Assembly: GCA_948815685.1 (NCBI GenBank) | Contig: CAQJOC010000020.1 | Coordinates: 1 to 14,278, forward strand | Reading direction: 5' to 3' | Origin: an uncultured Eubacteriales bacterium | GTDB lineage: Bacteria > Bacillota > Clostridia > Oscillospirales > Acutalibacteraceae | Length of the DNA stretch: 14,278 nucleotides | Shown: positions 1-7,629 of the stretch, one piece after another | How positions within the stretch are numbered: position 1 is the stretch's first letter | Layout of the letters: the number at the start of each line of letters is the position of its first letter | Position numbers and translations under genes: made by a program | Notes under the pieces: model-generated | Databases searched by the model: none | What the model saw: the letters and a program-made list of their open reading frames with translations, nothing else | What the model was told of the DNA's origin: nothing

Positions 1-61
1 TTCTTAATTTTATTTTTTAAATTTTCTATTTATTTATAATATTTTTATATTTAAAAAGTAT

Positions 62-90
62 TTGACTGCTATTTCGTTTTATCTTAAAAT
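62..90 (+). promoter_or_regulatory. Predicted sigma-A promoter of the deo operon
   Basis: A -35 box TTGACT (62-67) and a -10 box TAAAAT (85-90) are separated by 17 bases, each matching consensus at five of six positions. Transcription would begin near position 97 and leave a leader of about 115 nt before deoB. The same -10 hexamer and spacing appear in the predicted fakA promoter. A second, weaker pair (TTGAAA 126-131 and TGTAAT 151-156) has a long 19-base spacer and is less convincing. This is inferred from sequence alone. Confidence 0.6.
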
Positions 91-110
91 ATATAGAACT
101 GATATTTTAT

Positions 111-170
111 ACACTTTTACACTTTTTGAAAAAGACTTTTAAGTATATTTTGTAATATTAAAGTGTAAAA
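111..170. promoter_or_regulatory. Dyad-rich candidate operator in the deoB leader
   Basis: TTTTACACTTT (115-125) is repeated in perfect inverted orientation as AAAGTGTAAAA (160-170), with arm centres 45 bp apart. The left arm lies in a short direct repeat, ACACTTTTACACTTTTT (111-127), and overlaps the palindrome CTTTTTGAAAAAG (122-134). The block lies just downstream of the predicted start of transcription, where a bound repressor could act as a roadblock or form a loop. A terminator is unlikely because no T-run follows the right arm. No match to a known DeoR or CcpA operator was recognised. The background is AT-rich, so some symmetry is expected by chance. Confidence 0.35.
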
Positions 171-212
171 ACTAGAAATTAAGAGCCGGAAAATAAAAAA
201 GGAGTTTTTATT

Positions 213-1463
213 TTGAAAAGAGTTTTTCTTATAGTTTTGGACAGCTTTGGTATCGGAGAAATGCCGGATGCAGAAAATTACGGAGACAAAGGGAGCAATA
301 CATTTGCGGCGTGCTTGAAAAGTAAATACATTAATATCCCTAATATGAAAAATTTGGGTATTTTTAATATAGATGGTGTAAATTGGGAAGGAAAAGAGTT
401 CAATCCCATGGGGAGCTTTGCAAGGATGGCAGAAGCCTCAAACGGAAAGGATACGACAACGGGACATTGGGAAATTGCGGGCATAATTTCAGAAAAACCT
501 ATGCCGGTTTTTCCTGAGGGGTTTCCCGAAAAAATTATAAATGAATTTCATAAACTAACAGGTAAGGAAATTTTATGTAATAAACCATATTCCGGAACAG
601 AAGTTATAAAAGATTATGGTCGTGAAAGTGTAGAAAAAAATGGACTTATAGTATATACGTCAGCAGACAGTGTTTTCCAGATTGCTGCCCATGAGTCGGT
701 TATCCCGAGAGATGAATTATATAGGTACTGTGAAATTGCAAGAGAAATTTTGACCGGAGATTTTGCAGTGGGTAGAGTAATAGCTAGACCCTTTGACGGA
801 GAATATCCGAATTACAAAAGGACATCAGGTAGGCATGATTTTTCACTTGAACCTTCAAGTAAAACTATGCTTGACCTAATTTCAAAAAAAGGATTTGACG
901 TAATTTCAATAGGTAAAATAAATGACATTTTTGCGGGAAAGGGGATAACCGAAAAAGTTTTTACAACCTGTAATGAAGATGGAATTAATAGGATTCTTGA
1001 ATACCAAGATAAAGAATTTGAAGGTTTGTGTTTTGTGAATTTGGTTGATTTTGATATGCTTTATGGTCACAGAAATGATGTTGATGGTTATGCGAAAGCG
1101 TTAACTTATTTTGATAAATATTTGCCTGAAATAAAAAATAAAATGAAAGAAGAAGACATTATTATAATTACTGCCGACCATGGATGCGACCCTTCCACAC
1201 CATCGACTGACCACTCAAGAGAGTACACTCCCATGCTTATATTTGGAAATAGTATAAAACACGGAATCAATCTTGGAACAAGAAATACATTTTCAGATAT
1301 TTCAGCGACAATCCTTGAATATTTAGGTATAAAATCAAATGTGGAAAATATTATAAATGAAGGTACGGATGAAAAAACAGAAGGAAGAGAAAATAAGGAA
1401 TTAAATAAAAATTTGAATGGAAAATCTTTTTTATCGGAGGTATCGGAAATAGCAAATGTATAG
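213..1463 (+). CDS. deoB: Phosphopentomutase DeoB
   Basis: This cytoplasmic, metal-dependent enzyme interconverts (deoxy)ribose-1-phosphate and (deoxy)ribose-5-phosphate, linking nucleoside phosphorolysis to DeoC and the pentose phosphate pathway. It belongs to the alkaline phosphatase superfamily. The N-terminal VFLIVLDSFGIGEMPDA segment carries the first metal-ligand Asp (D10). KDTTTGHWE (79-87) is the phosphothreonine active-site segment, followed by TSADSVFQIAAHE and the C-terminal metal site ITADHGCDPSTPSTDHSREY. The start is TTG, preceded by GGAG (201-204) with an 8-base T-rich spacer. At 416 aa it is about 20-25 residues longer than usual; the excess is a charged segment at about 376-401, just before the conserved C-terminal NGKSFL motif. 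It is the first gene of the operon and overlaps the next one by 8 bp. Confidence 0.97.
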   Translation: MKRVFLIVLDSFGIGEMPDAENYGDKGSNTFAACLKSKYINIPNMKNLGIFNIDGVNWEGKEFNPMGSFARMAEASNGKDTTTGHWEIAGIISEKPMPVFPEGFPEKIINEFHKLTGKEILCNKPYSGTEVIKDYGRESVEKNGLIVYTSADSVFQIAAHESVIPRDELYRYCEIAREILTGDFAVGRVIARPFDGEYPNYKRTSGRHDFSLEPSSKTMLDLISKKGFDVISIGKINDIFAGKGITEKVFTTCNEDGINRILEYQDKEFEGLCFVNLVDFDMLYGHRNDVDGYAKALTYFDKYLPEIKNKMKEEDIIIITADHGCDPSTPSTDHSREYTPMLIFGNSIKHGINLGTRNTFSDISATILEYLGIKSNVENIINEGTDEKTEGRENKELNKNLNGKSFLSEVSEIANV

Positions 1464-2151
1464 TTGTAAAGAAAAAATCAAAGGAAAAAATGAAGAAATA
1501 TGTAGGGAAAAAGGGATGGAAAAAAGTTACGTTTTGCTATGGATGAAAAAAATAATTATTTGTACATTAAGCTTGGTTATGCTAGGCCTAGGAACCGTGA
1601 TGGTTGTAAAAGCCACACTTGGGAATGACCCAATTTCCGTACTTTATGAGGGACTGGGAGTTTTTACAAAAATTGATATGGGAATAGCTGCGAATATTAT
1701 AAATTGTATTTTGGCGGTTATTGTATTTTTTGTCGATAGGAAATATATACATATAGGGACACTTATATATGCGGTAGTTTTAGGGTCTTCCATAAGTTTT
1801 TGGCTAAGTATATTCAATAAATTTGCTATGCCGAACGGACTGCTCTGGCATGTGGGTTTAGCGGTATCGGGGTATGTTTTGGCATTTATTTCGGTAAGTG
1901 CTTATATAGCAATTAATATTGGAGTAGACCCTTGGACGGCAACTGCTTTAATAATAAGCAAAAGAGCAAAAAAGCCATTTGGTAAAATCAGGATATTTAT
2001 AGATACATCAGCTTTGATAATAGGATATTTTTTAGGAGGTACAGTCGGAATAATGACGCTTGCTTCCGCATTAACCGGAGGACCTTGCATTCAAAAAATT
2101 TCAGAATTTCTTGACAAGTTATTTTCTAAAATGCTAAAATATAGCAGATAA
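1456..2151 (+). CDS. YczE/YyaS/YitT-family membrane protein
   Basis: This integral membrane protein of unknown function resembles the YczE group. It has about five or six hydrophobic segments between residues 31 and 215. Two halves repeat one pattern: LGNDP (55-59) recurs as IGVDP (155-159) exactly 100 residues later, and GTLIYAVVLG (101-110) is echoed by VGIMTLASALTGG (197-209). Its place between deoB and deoD suggests a role in moving a nucleoside, base or pentose, but this is inference. The start is uncertain. ATG 1456 overlaps deoB, but its GGAGG (1436-1440) is 15 bases away. ATG 1516 has AGGGA at a 7-base spacing and removes a charged, soluble 20-residue N-terminus. ATG 1543 is also possible. 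Confidence 0.85.
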   Translation: MYSCKEKIKGKNEEICREKGMEKSYVLLWMKKIIICTLSLVMLGLGTVMVVKATLGNDPISVLYEGLGVFTKIDMGIAANIINCILAVIVFFVDRKYIHIGTLIYAVVLGSSISFWLSIFNKFAMPNGLLWHVGLAVSGYVLAFISVSAYIAINIGVDPWTATALIISKRAKKPFGKIRIFIDTSALIIGYFLGGTVGIMTLASALTGGPCIQKISEFLDKLFSKMLKYSR

Positions 2152-2181
2152 AATTTTAAATAGTTTTAATGGAGGGTATTT

Positions 2182-2892
2182 ATGTCTAATATACCGACCC
2201 CTCATATTTCAGCTAAATCGGAAGACATCGCCGAAACGGTTCTAATGCCGGGAGACCCGCTTAGAGCTAAATATATAGCAGAAAATTTTTTAGAAAATAG
2301 TGTTTGTTTTAATTCTGTAAGGAATATGCTTGGTTTTACGGGAACATATAAAGGAAAAAAGATTTCCGTAATGGGCGGAGGAATGGGAATACCGTCTATT
2401 GGTATTTATAGCTATGAGTTGTTCAATTTTTATAAAGTGGAAAAAATAATAAGAATAGGGACAGCAGGGGCTATTAGCAGTGCTGTTAACCTCAGAGATA
2501 TTGTAATCGGAATGGGAGCGTGTACAAATTCAAATTATGCTTTGCAGTATGGTCTTTCGGGGATTTTTTCACCAATTGCGGATTATGACCTATTAAAAAC
2601 CGCATGCGACAGTTCTTTAAAATTTGGCTTTAAATTTAAGGTTGGAAATGTTCTTTCGTCAGATAATTTTTATAGTGATGATAAAGATGCTTTATCTCGG
2701 TGGAATAAGATGGGAGTTCTTGCCGTGGAAATGGAAGCGGCCGGGTTATATATGAATGCGGCTCGGGCAGGTAAAAAGGCTTTGTGTATTCTTACGATTT
2801 CAGATTGTCCTTTGAGAGGGGAGTCGTTGTCTTCAGACGAACGACAAAATGGGTTTACCGATATGATGAAAATAGCGTTGGAAACAGCTTAA
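2182..2892 (+). CDS. deoD: Purine-nucleoside phosphorylase DeoD
   Basis: DeoD cleaves purine (deoxy)nucleosides with phosphate to free base and (deoxy)ribose-1-phosphate in the cytoplasm; the family forms hexamers. The 236-aa length is typical. Conserved features are TPHI (6-9, with the His that reaches the neighbouring subunit), the phosphate loop MPGDPLRAKYIAE (22-34), Arg47 in SVRNMLG, RIGTAGAI (91-98), the ribose-binding EMEAAGLY (183-190), the catalytic Asp208 in ISD and Arg221 in DERQNGF. ATG 2182 follows GGAGGG (2171-2176) at good spacing. It lies 30 bp after the YczE-like gene and feeds DeoB with sugar-1-phosphate. Its last codons form the left arm of a terminator hairpin. Confidence 0.97.
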   Translation: MSNIPTPHISAKSEDIAETVLMPGDPLRAKYIAENFLENSVCFNSVRNMLGFTGTYKGKKISVMGGGMGIPSIGIYSYELFNFYKVEKIIRIGTAGAISSAVNLRDIVIGMGACTNSNYALQYGLSGIFSPIADYDLLKTACDSSLKFGFKFKVGNVLSSDNFYSDDKDALSRWNKMGVLAVEMEAAGLYMNAARAGKKALCILTISDCPLRGESLSSDERQNGFTDMMKIALETA

Positions 2893-2916
2893 TTTTTATA
2901 TTAAGCTGTTTTTTGT
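2883..2916 (+). terminator. Rho-independent terminator overlapping the deoD stop codon
   Basis: AACAGCTTAA (2883-2892) pairs perfectly over 10 bp with TTAAGCTGTT (2901-2910) around an 8-base loop, and a T-rich tail follows (TTTTGTTT, from 2911). The left arm includes the TAA stop of deoD, so ribosomes finishing deoD would cover it and could influence termination. No good promoter was found between this hairpin and the lipoprotein gene, so partial read-through is likely. Confidence 0.8.
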
Positions 2917-2956
2917 TTATTTAGAATGAATGTTTGCACTTTTATGGAGGAAAATT

Positions 2957-3994
2957 ATGAAAAAATACATATCGCTTCTATTGATTTTGTTTATCGTGCT
3001 GATTTTGTCAGGATGCTCCAAAAGTGACGAAGATGGAAATGAAAAAAAGTTTTCCACGGCAATGGTTACGGACACCGGAGGTGTTTACGACCAATCTTTT
3101 AATATGTCATCATGGCAGGGAATGCGTCGTTTTGCGGAAAAAACCGGAGCAAAGGTTAGCTATGTTGAATCCAGACAATCTTCTGATTATTCTATAAACA
3201 TGGACAGGCTTGCTGACGAAGATATGGATTTGATATGGGCGATAGGGTTTTCGCTTGCGGATGTATTAAAAAGAGCTGCTGAAACGAATCCGGAACTCAA
3301 TTATGCGATAATAGACTATTCATATGGAGATGAGACGCTTGAGAATGTAACAGGGGTTATGTTTCGTGCCGAGGAATCCGCATTTTTGGCAGGATATGTT
3401 GCAGGAAAAACTACAAAAACTTGCAAAGTAGGTTTTATCGGAGGAATTGCAAGTATTGTTGTGGATCAATTTGAATATGGGTTCCGTGCAGGTGTCGATT
3501 ACGCCGCAAAGGAAAGAGGTGTGAATATAGAATTTGTTTCGCAATACGCGGAAAGTTTCAGCGATGCGGCTAAAGGTAAGGCTATCGCTTTAAAAATGTA
3601 TTCACATGGGTGTGATATCGTGTTTCATGCTGCCGGAAGTGTAGGTGTGGGCTTAATAGAAGCAGCAAAAGAAACAAATAATTTCGCCATTGGTGTCGAT
3701 ATGGATCAGTCAAATTTAGCACCTAAAAACATACTGACTTCTGCCCTTAAAAATGCCGGACAGGCTGTTGAGTTAGTTTCGACTAAGCTTATGAATGGTG
3801 AAAAAATCGGCGGTAAAACGCTTTCTTTTGGGCTTAGTGAAGGGTGTGTCGGATTACCTGAATTTAATCCTAATATAGAGCCTAAAGTTTATATTTCCGC
3901 CATGAAAATAAAAGAAGAGATTTCGGCAGGGAATATTATGCCTCCGGCTAATGCGGATGAATATGCAACCTTTAAAGAGAAATATATAAATTAA
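2957..3994 (+). CDS. nupN: Nucleoside-binding lipoprotein of an ABC importer (BmpA/PnrA/NupN type)
   Basis: This extracellular, membrane-anchored substrate-binding protein captures nucleosides for the importer encoded just downstream. It has a short positive N-terminus (MKKY), a hydrophobic stretch and a lipobox LSGC, giving a lipidated Cys20. The family motif follows: STAMVTDTGGVYDQSFN and a downstream W.G, which line the nucleoside pocket in PnrA-type proteins. IDYSYGD, VGFIGG and GVDMDQSN are further conserved strands and loops. The start at ATG 2957 is chosen because GGAGG (2946-2950) is 6 bases upstream and the signal peptide begins there. An upstream in-frame ATG at 2930 would add nine residues without a ribosome site. 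The nup symbol is by analogy with Bacillus subtilis. Confidence 0.93.
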   Translation: MKKYISLLLILFIVLILSGCSKSDEDGNEKKFSTAMVTDTGGVYDQSFNMSSWQGMRRFAEKTGAKVSYVESRQSSDYSINMDRLADEDMDLIWAIGFSLADVLKRAAETNPELNYAIIDYSYGDETLENVTGVMFRAEESAFLAGYVAGKTTKTCKVGFIGGIASIVVDQFEYGFRAGVDYAAKERGVNIEFVSQYAESFSDAAKGKAIALKMYSHGCDIVFHAAGSVGVGLIEAAKETNNFAIGVDMDQSNLAPKNILTSALKNAGQAVELVSTKLMNGEKIGGKTLSFGLSEGCVGLPEFNPNIEPKVYISAMKIKEEISAGNIMPPANADEYATFKEKYIN

Positions 3995-4025
3995 TTTTTA
4001 TTAATCAGGGAAAAAGGAGAGTACA

Positions 4026-5570
4026 ATGGTTGAAATAAGCAGTGAATATGCGGTACAAATGAGAGGAATAAATAAATCTTTCGGAACGGTCAATGTGCTT
4101 AAAAATATGGAGCTTGATGTAAAAAAGGGAAGTATTCATGCAATTTTAGGAGAAAACGGAGCAGGGAAAAGTACTCTTATGAATATTTTGTATGGTCTTT
4201 ATCATGCAGACAGTGGAGAAATATATATTAATGGAGAGCAGAAATATATAAAAAATGCTGCTGCGGCGATAAATATGGGAATTGGCATGGTTCATCAGCA
4301 TTTTATGCTTATAGATAAATTTACCGTTATGCAAAATATAGTTTTAGGGAAGGAGGCTACCGGGAGATTTGGCATATTAAAAACCAGAAAATCCAGAAAA
4401 AAAATTAAAGAACTTATTGAAAAATATAATTTAGATGTAAATCTCGATGCAAAAGTAAGGGATATATCTGTCGGAATGCAACAAAAAGTTGAGATACTAA
4501 AGGCTCTGTACAGAGGTGCACAACTTTTGATTTTGGATGAACCGACAGCGGTGCTGACACCTATGGAAGTCGATGAACTTATAAATATTATGGATAGCCT
4601 CGTAAAAGATGGCAAAGCGATTATCATTATAACTCATAAACTTAAGGAGATAAAAAAATCGGCAGATGAATGTACTGTAATAAGAAAAGGAAAATTTATA
4701 GATCGTGTTAAAGTATCTGATGAGACAACACGAAGTTTAGCCCAAAAAATGGTGGGAAGAGAAGTTAGACTAACGGTTGAGAAATCTCCACCTAAAATTG
4801 GAGAAAAAATATTTGAAATAGATGATATACATGTTAGATGTAGCCGAGGGATAGAAACAGTAAAAGGTCTTTCATTATCTGTGAGGAGAGGAGAGATAGT
4901 CGGTCTTGCAGGGATTGAGGGAAATGGACAAAAAGAGCTTATTGAAGCCTTAATATCCGTAAGAAATGTAGAATCCGGAACTATAAAACTTGATGGTGTG
5001 GAAATTCAAAACACTTCTCCGGCTAACGTTTTGAAACACGGAGTCTCTGTGATACACGCAGACAGACATAAATATGGAATAATTTTAGATTTTACCGTTG
5101 CTGAAAATGCTATACTTGAGAGGTACAGATATAAGCCTTACAGCGAAAGAGGAATGTTAAACGACAAAACAAGGGATAAATTTACCGAAAAATTAATAGA
5201 AGAATATGATATCAGACCTAAAAATTGCGAAAATTTACTTATAAGAAGTCTATCAGGAGGAAATCAGCAAAAACTTGTCATAGGAAGAGAAATATCCAAC
5301 GAGCCTAATCTTTTGATTGCAGTTCAGCCGACAAGAGGACTTGACGTTGGTGCGATAGAATATGTACACAAAACACTTATTGATTTAAGGAACAGAAATA
5401 AAGCGATTTTGCTTATTTCGCTGGAACTTGATGAGATTATGGATTTATCCGATACAGTAGCTGTAATGTATGACGGAGCAGTAAACGGAGTTTTTAAGAG
5501 AGAAGACGTGGACGAAAATATCATAGGCTTATTAATGGCAGGAGGACAAGAAAATGAAAAATGTTGCTAA
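4026..5570 (+). CDS. nupO: Nucleoside ABC importer, double ATP-binding subunit
   Basis: This cytoplasmic ATPase powers nucleoside uptake through the two permeases encoded downstream. It is a tandem two-domain ABC protein of 514 aa, normal for the sugar/nucleoside (CUT2-like) group. Domain 1 has Walker A GENGAGKST (42-50), signature SVGMQQK (148-154), Walker B LLILDEPTA with D171 and E172, and switch His204. Domain 2 has a degenerate Walker A (GIEGNGQKE, 296-304), a canonical LSGGNQQ (409-415), and QPTRGLD with Gln434 in place of the catalytic Glu. This asymmetry is usual in the YufO/NupO family, not damage. ATG 4026 follows AGGAGA (4015-4020). It lies 31 bp after the lipoprotein gene, and its 3' end overlaps the first permease by 17 bp. 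Confidence 0.95.
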   Translation: MVEISSEYAVQMRGINKSFGTVNVLKNMELDVKKGSIHAILGENGAGKSTLMNILYGLYHADSGEIYINGEQKYIKNAAAAINMGIGMVHQHFMLIDKFTVMQNIVLGKEATGRFGILKTRKSRKKIKELIEKYNLDVNLDAKVRDISVGMQQKVEILKALYRGAQLLILDEPTAVLTPMEVDELINIMDSLVKDGKAIIIITHKLKEIKKSADECTVIRKGKFIDRVKVSDETTRSLAQKMVGREVRLTVEKSPPKIGEKIFEIDDIHVRCSRGIETVKGLSLSVRRGEIVGLAGIEGNGQKELIEALISVRNVESGTIKLDGVEIQNTSPANVLKHGVSVIHADRHKYGIILDFTVAENAILERYRYKPYSERGMLNDKTRDKFTEKLIEEYDIRPKNCENLLIRSLSGGNQQKLVIGREISNEPNLLIAVQPTRGLDVGAIEYVHKTLIDLRNRNKAILLISLELDEIMDLSDTVAVMYDGAVNGVFKREDVDENIIGLLMAGGQENEKCC

Positions 5571-6681
5571 TATTTTTGAAAAGCCTGTTGTTTCGACAAT
5601 GATATCTATATTTTTAGGATTTTTAGTTGCGTTTTTTATTCTTTTTGTTACAGGGTATAATCCTTATGAAGCTATCGTGACATTTTTCAATGCAATTTTT
5701 TCCAAACCAAAATTCATAACAAACGTGATAATAAAAAGCTCACCATTAATACTGACAGCTTTAAGTGCTGCCTTTGCATTTAAAACAGGTCTTTTTAATA
5801 TAGGTGCAGAGGGACAATACATAATGGCAACAATTGCCTCGACTGTTGTCGGACTTGTATTTAATTTTAATCCGATAATTCAAATTCCGCTTGTGATACT
5901 ATCCGGGGTACTGGCAGGTGCTGTTTTAGGTGGAATAGTTGGATTTCTTAAGGCAAAGTTCGGGATACATGAAGTAATAACCAGCATAATGTTTAATTGG
6001 GTATCTCTTTATCTTTGCAATTATGTCGCAAATTCCGCAGTTTTTCATAAACCGGAAAGCAATGGGACTTATCCTATAAATAAATCGGGAATAAGTATGC
6101 TGTTTTATGAATGGAAATTTTCGGAACAGGGAAGGAAGTTTTTAAAAAATAATCAATTCCTTAATGAAGTTCTTTTGAAAACAGATTTAAGCCTAAATTT
6201 TTTGATTGCTTCCGCAGTAGCTGTTATAACTTGGATAATTATATACAAAACCACGATTGGATTCGAGCTAAGAGCTGTTGGTTTAAACCATTACGCAGCG
6301 ATGAATGCCGGAATAAGAGTACGAAGAAATATAGTTTTTTCAATGTTGGTTGCGGGTGCATTGTCAGGGCTTGCAGGAGCACTTACGATAAGTGGAACTT
6401 CAAACAACAGTGTACAGGTGCTTTCGGTCTTTGAAAATAATGGATTTAATGGTTTGGCTGTTGCACTTATTGCACAAAGTTCTCCTATCGGTTGTATTTT
6501 TGCAGGACTTATTTTCAGTTCGCTGATATATGCAGGACAGGCGATGCAGTTTAAAATAGGGATACCATCGGAAATAATCAATATAGTGATAGGGGTAATC
6601 GTATTTTTTATAGCCATAACAAGAATATTCCCAATTATCGTGGAAAAACTTTGCAGAAGGGAGTCTCGAAATGCTCAATAA
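5554..6681 (+). CDS. nupP: Nucleoside ABC importer, permease subunit 1
   Basis: This inner-membrane permease belongs to the BPD_transp_2 (branched-chain amino acid/sugar/nucleoside) family and forms half of the nucleoside channel. Many hydrophobic helices are visible, with the family motifs FNIGAEGQYIMA (about 82-93) and, near the C-terminal third, ELRAVGLNHYAAMNAGI followed by GALSGLAGAL, the region that contacts the ATPase. A polar segment at about 165-205 (KPESNGTYPINKSG onward) forms an extracytoplasmic loop between helices. ATG 5554 is 8 bases after GGAGG (5541-5545), which lies inside the ATPase gene, so the two genes are likely translationally coupled. The 375-aa length is usual for the larger of the paired permeases. 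Confidence 0.94.
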   Translation: MKNVANIFEKPVVSTMISIFLGFLVAFFILFVTGYNPYEAIVTFFNAIFSKPKFITNVIIKSSPLILTALSAAFAFKTGLFNIGAEGQYIMATIASTVVGLVFNFNPIIQIPLVILSGVLAGAVLGGIVGFLKAKFGIHEVITSIMFNWVSLYLCNYVANSAVFHKPESNGTYPINKSGISMLFYEWKFSEQGRKFLKNNQFLNEVLLKTDLSLNFLIASAVAVITWIIIYKTTIGFELRAVGLNHYAAMNAGIRVRRNIVFSMLVAGALSGLAGALTISGTSNNSVQVLSVFENNGFNGLAVALIAQSSPIGCIFAGLIFSSLIYAGQAMQFKIGIPSEIINIVIGVIVFFIAITRIFPIIVEKLCRRESRNAQ

Positions 6682-7606
6682 TTTGCTGTTTATCATCACA
6701 ATAACTCTTATGAATTCCGTACCATTAGCTTTTGCAGCTTTAGGAGGAGTAATTTGTGAAAAATCGGGAGTTGTGAATATTGGAATTGAGGGAATGATGA
6801 GTATAGGGGCCTTTACGGGGGCGGCTGTCGGATACTATACGGGAAGTGCGTGGTTGGGTCTGATTTGTGCCGGACTTGCGGGAGGGTTGTTGGCACTTTT
6901 TCATGCGGTAGCTTCCGTAACTTTCCAGGCAGACCAGACTGTTTCAGGGATAGCAATAAATTTAATAGGTCCGGGAATAGCAATGTTTTTATCGAGAATT
7001 TTTTTTGCGGGAGCGACTACTACGATTCCCATATCTCATAAATTTCCCAAAATATTTGATTTTTTAGGAAATAAGTTAGAAAATAAATATTCATTTTTTA
7101 ATAGCATTAATTTAGATGTAACGGTTCCACTTTCTTTTTTAGCTGTCCTTTTGACTTGGTTCGTTATGTATAAAACAAAGTGGGGACTTAGAATACGTGC
7201 TCTCGGTGAACACCCTGCAGCTGTAGATTCTGTTGGAGTATCTGTTTACAGAACAAGGTATATTTGTGTTGTATTATCCGGAATTTTAGCAGGGATAGGT
7301 GGGGCTTCGGTAACGATAGCCATAGTTTCTCAATTTACTCCGACGGCTATAAGCGGACAAGGCTTTATAGCATTGGCTGCAGTGATTTTCGGTAAATGGA
7401 AACCATTTGGGGCATATTTTGCGTGCTTGTTTTTTGGTTTTGCACAAGCTCTTGTTGTTTTACTCGGAGGAGAGGGAAAATTTATTTCATCAGATATCTT
7501 AATGATGCTCCCTTATCTACTGACTATATTGGTTCTTGTTTTGTTTGTCGGAAAATCTTCAGCACCGAAAGCTTCCGGAAAACCATATCAAAGAGGTTCA
7601 AGATAA
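6671..7606 (+). CDS. nupQ: Nucleoside ABC importer, permease subunit 2
   Basis: This is the second BPD_transp_2 permease and partner of the preceding gene. It is shorter (311 aa), as usual for NupQ/YufQ-type subunits. Motifs are the N-terminal PLAFAALGGVICEKSGVVNI, then GIEGMMSIGAF, then LRIRALGEHPAAVDSVGVSV, the ATPase-contact loop, followed by SGILAGIGGAS. It overlaps permease 1 by 11 bp, with AAGGGAG (6657-6663) before ATG 6671, again suggesting coupled translation. The importer genes lie within a nucleoside-catabolism cluster, which supports nucleosides as substrate rather than sugars or amino acids. Base or nucleoside preference cannot be told from the sequence. Confidence 0.94.
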   Translation: MLNNLLFIITITLMNSVPLAFAALGGVICEKSGVVNIGIEGMMSIGAFTGAAVGYYTGSAWLGLICAGLAGGLLALFHAVASVTFQADQTVSGIAINLIGPGIAMFLSRIFFAGATTTIPISHKFPKIFDFLGNKLENKYSFFNSINLDVTVPLSFLAVLLTWFVMYKTKWGLRIRALGEHPAAVDSVGVSVYRTRYICVVLSGILAGIGGASVTIAIVSQFTPTAISGQGFIALAAVIFGKWKPFGAYFACLFFGFAQALVVLLGGEGKFISSDILMMLPYLLTILVLVLFVGKSSAPKASGKPYQRGSR

Positions 7607-7629
7607 TAATTTTTTAGGAGAGATTTTTT

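Noticed and set aside
91..212. Purine or other riboswitch in the deoB leader
   Set aside because: No conserved riboswitch core or terminator/antiterminator pair was recognised; the leader is AT-rich with simple DNA dyads only.
4295..4627. Long antisense open frame (110 codons) opposite the ATPase gene; another at 6291-6617 opposite permease 1
   Set aside because: Both lie fully inside well-supported genes in the opposite strand and have no ribosome site or family features.
4911..5346. Degenerate Walker A and Glu-to-Gln change in the second ATPase domain as a sign of decay
   Set aside because: The NupO/YufO-type double ATPases normally have one degenerate nucleotide-binding half, and the reading frame is intact.
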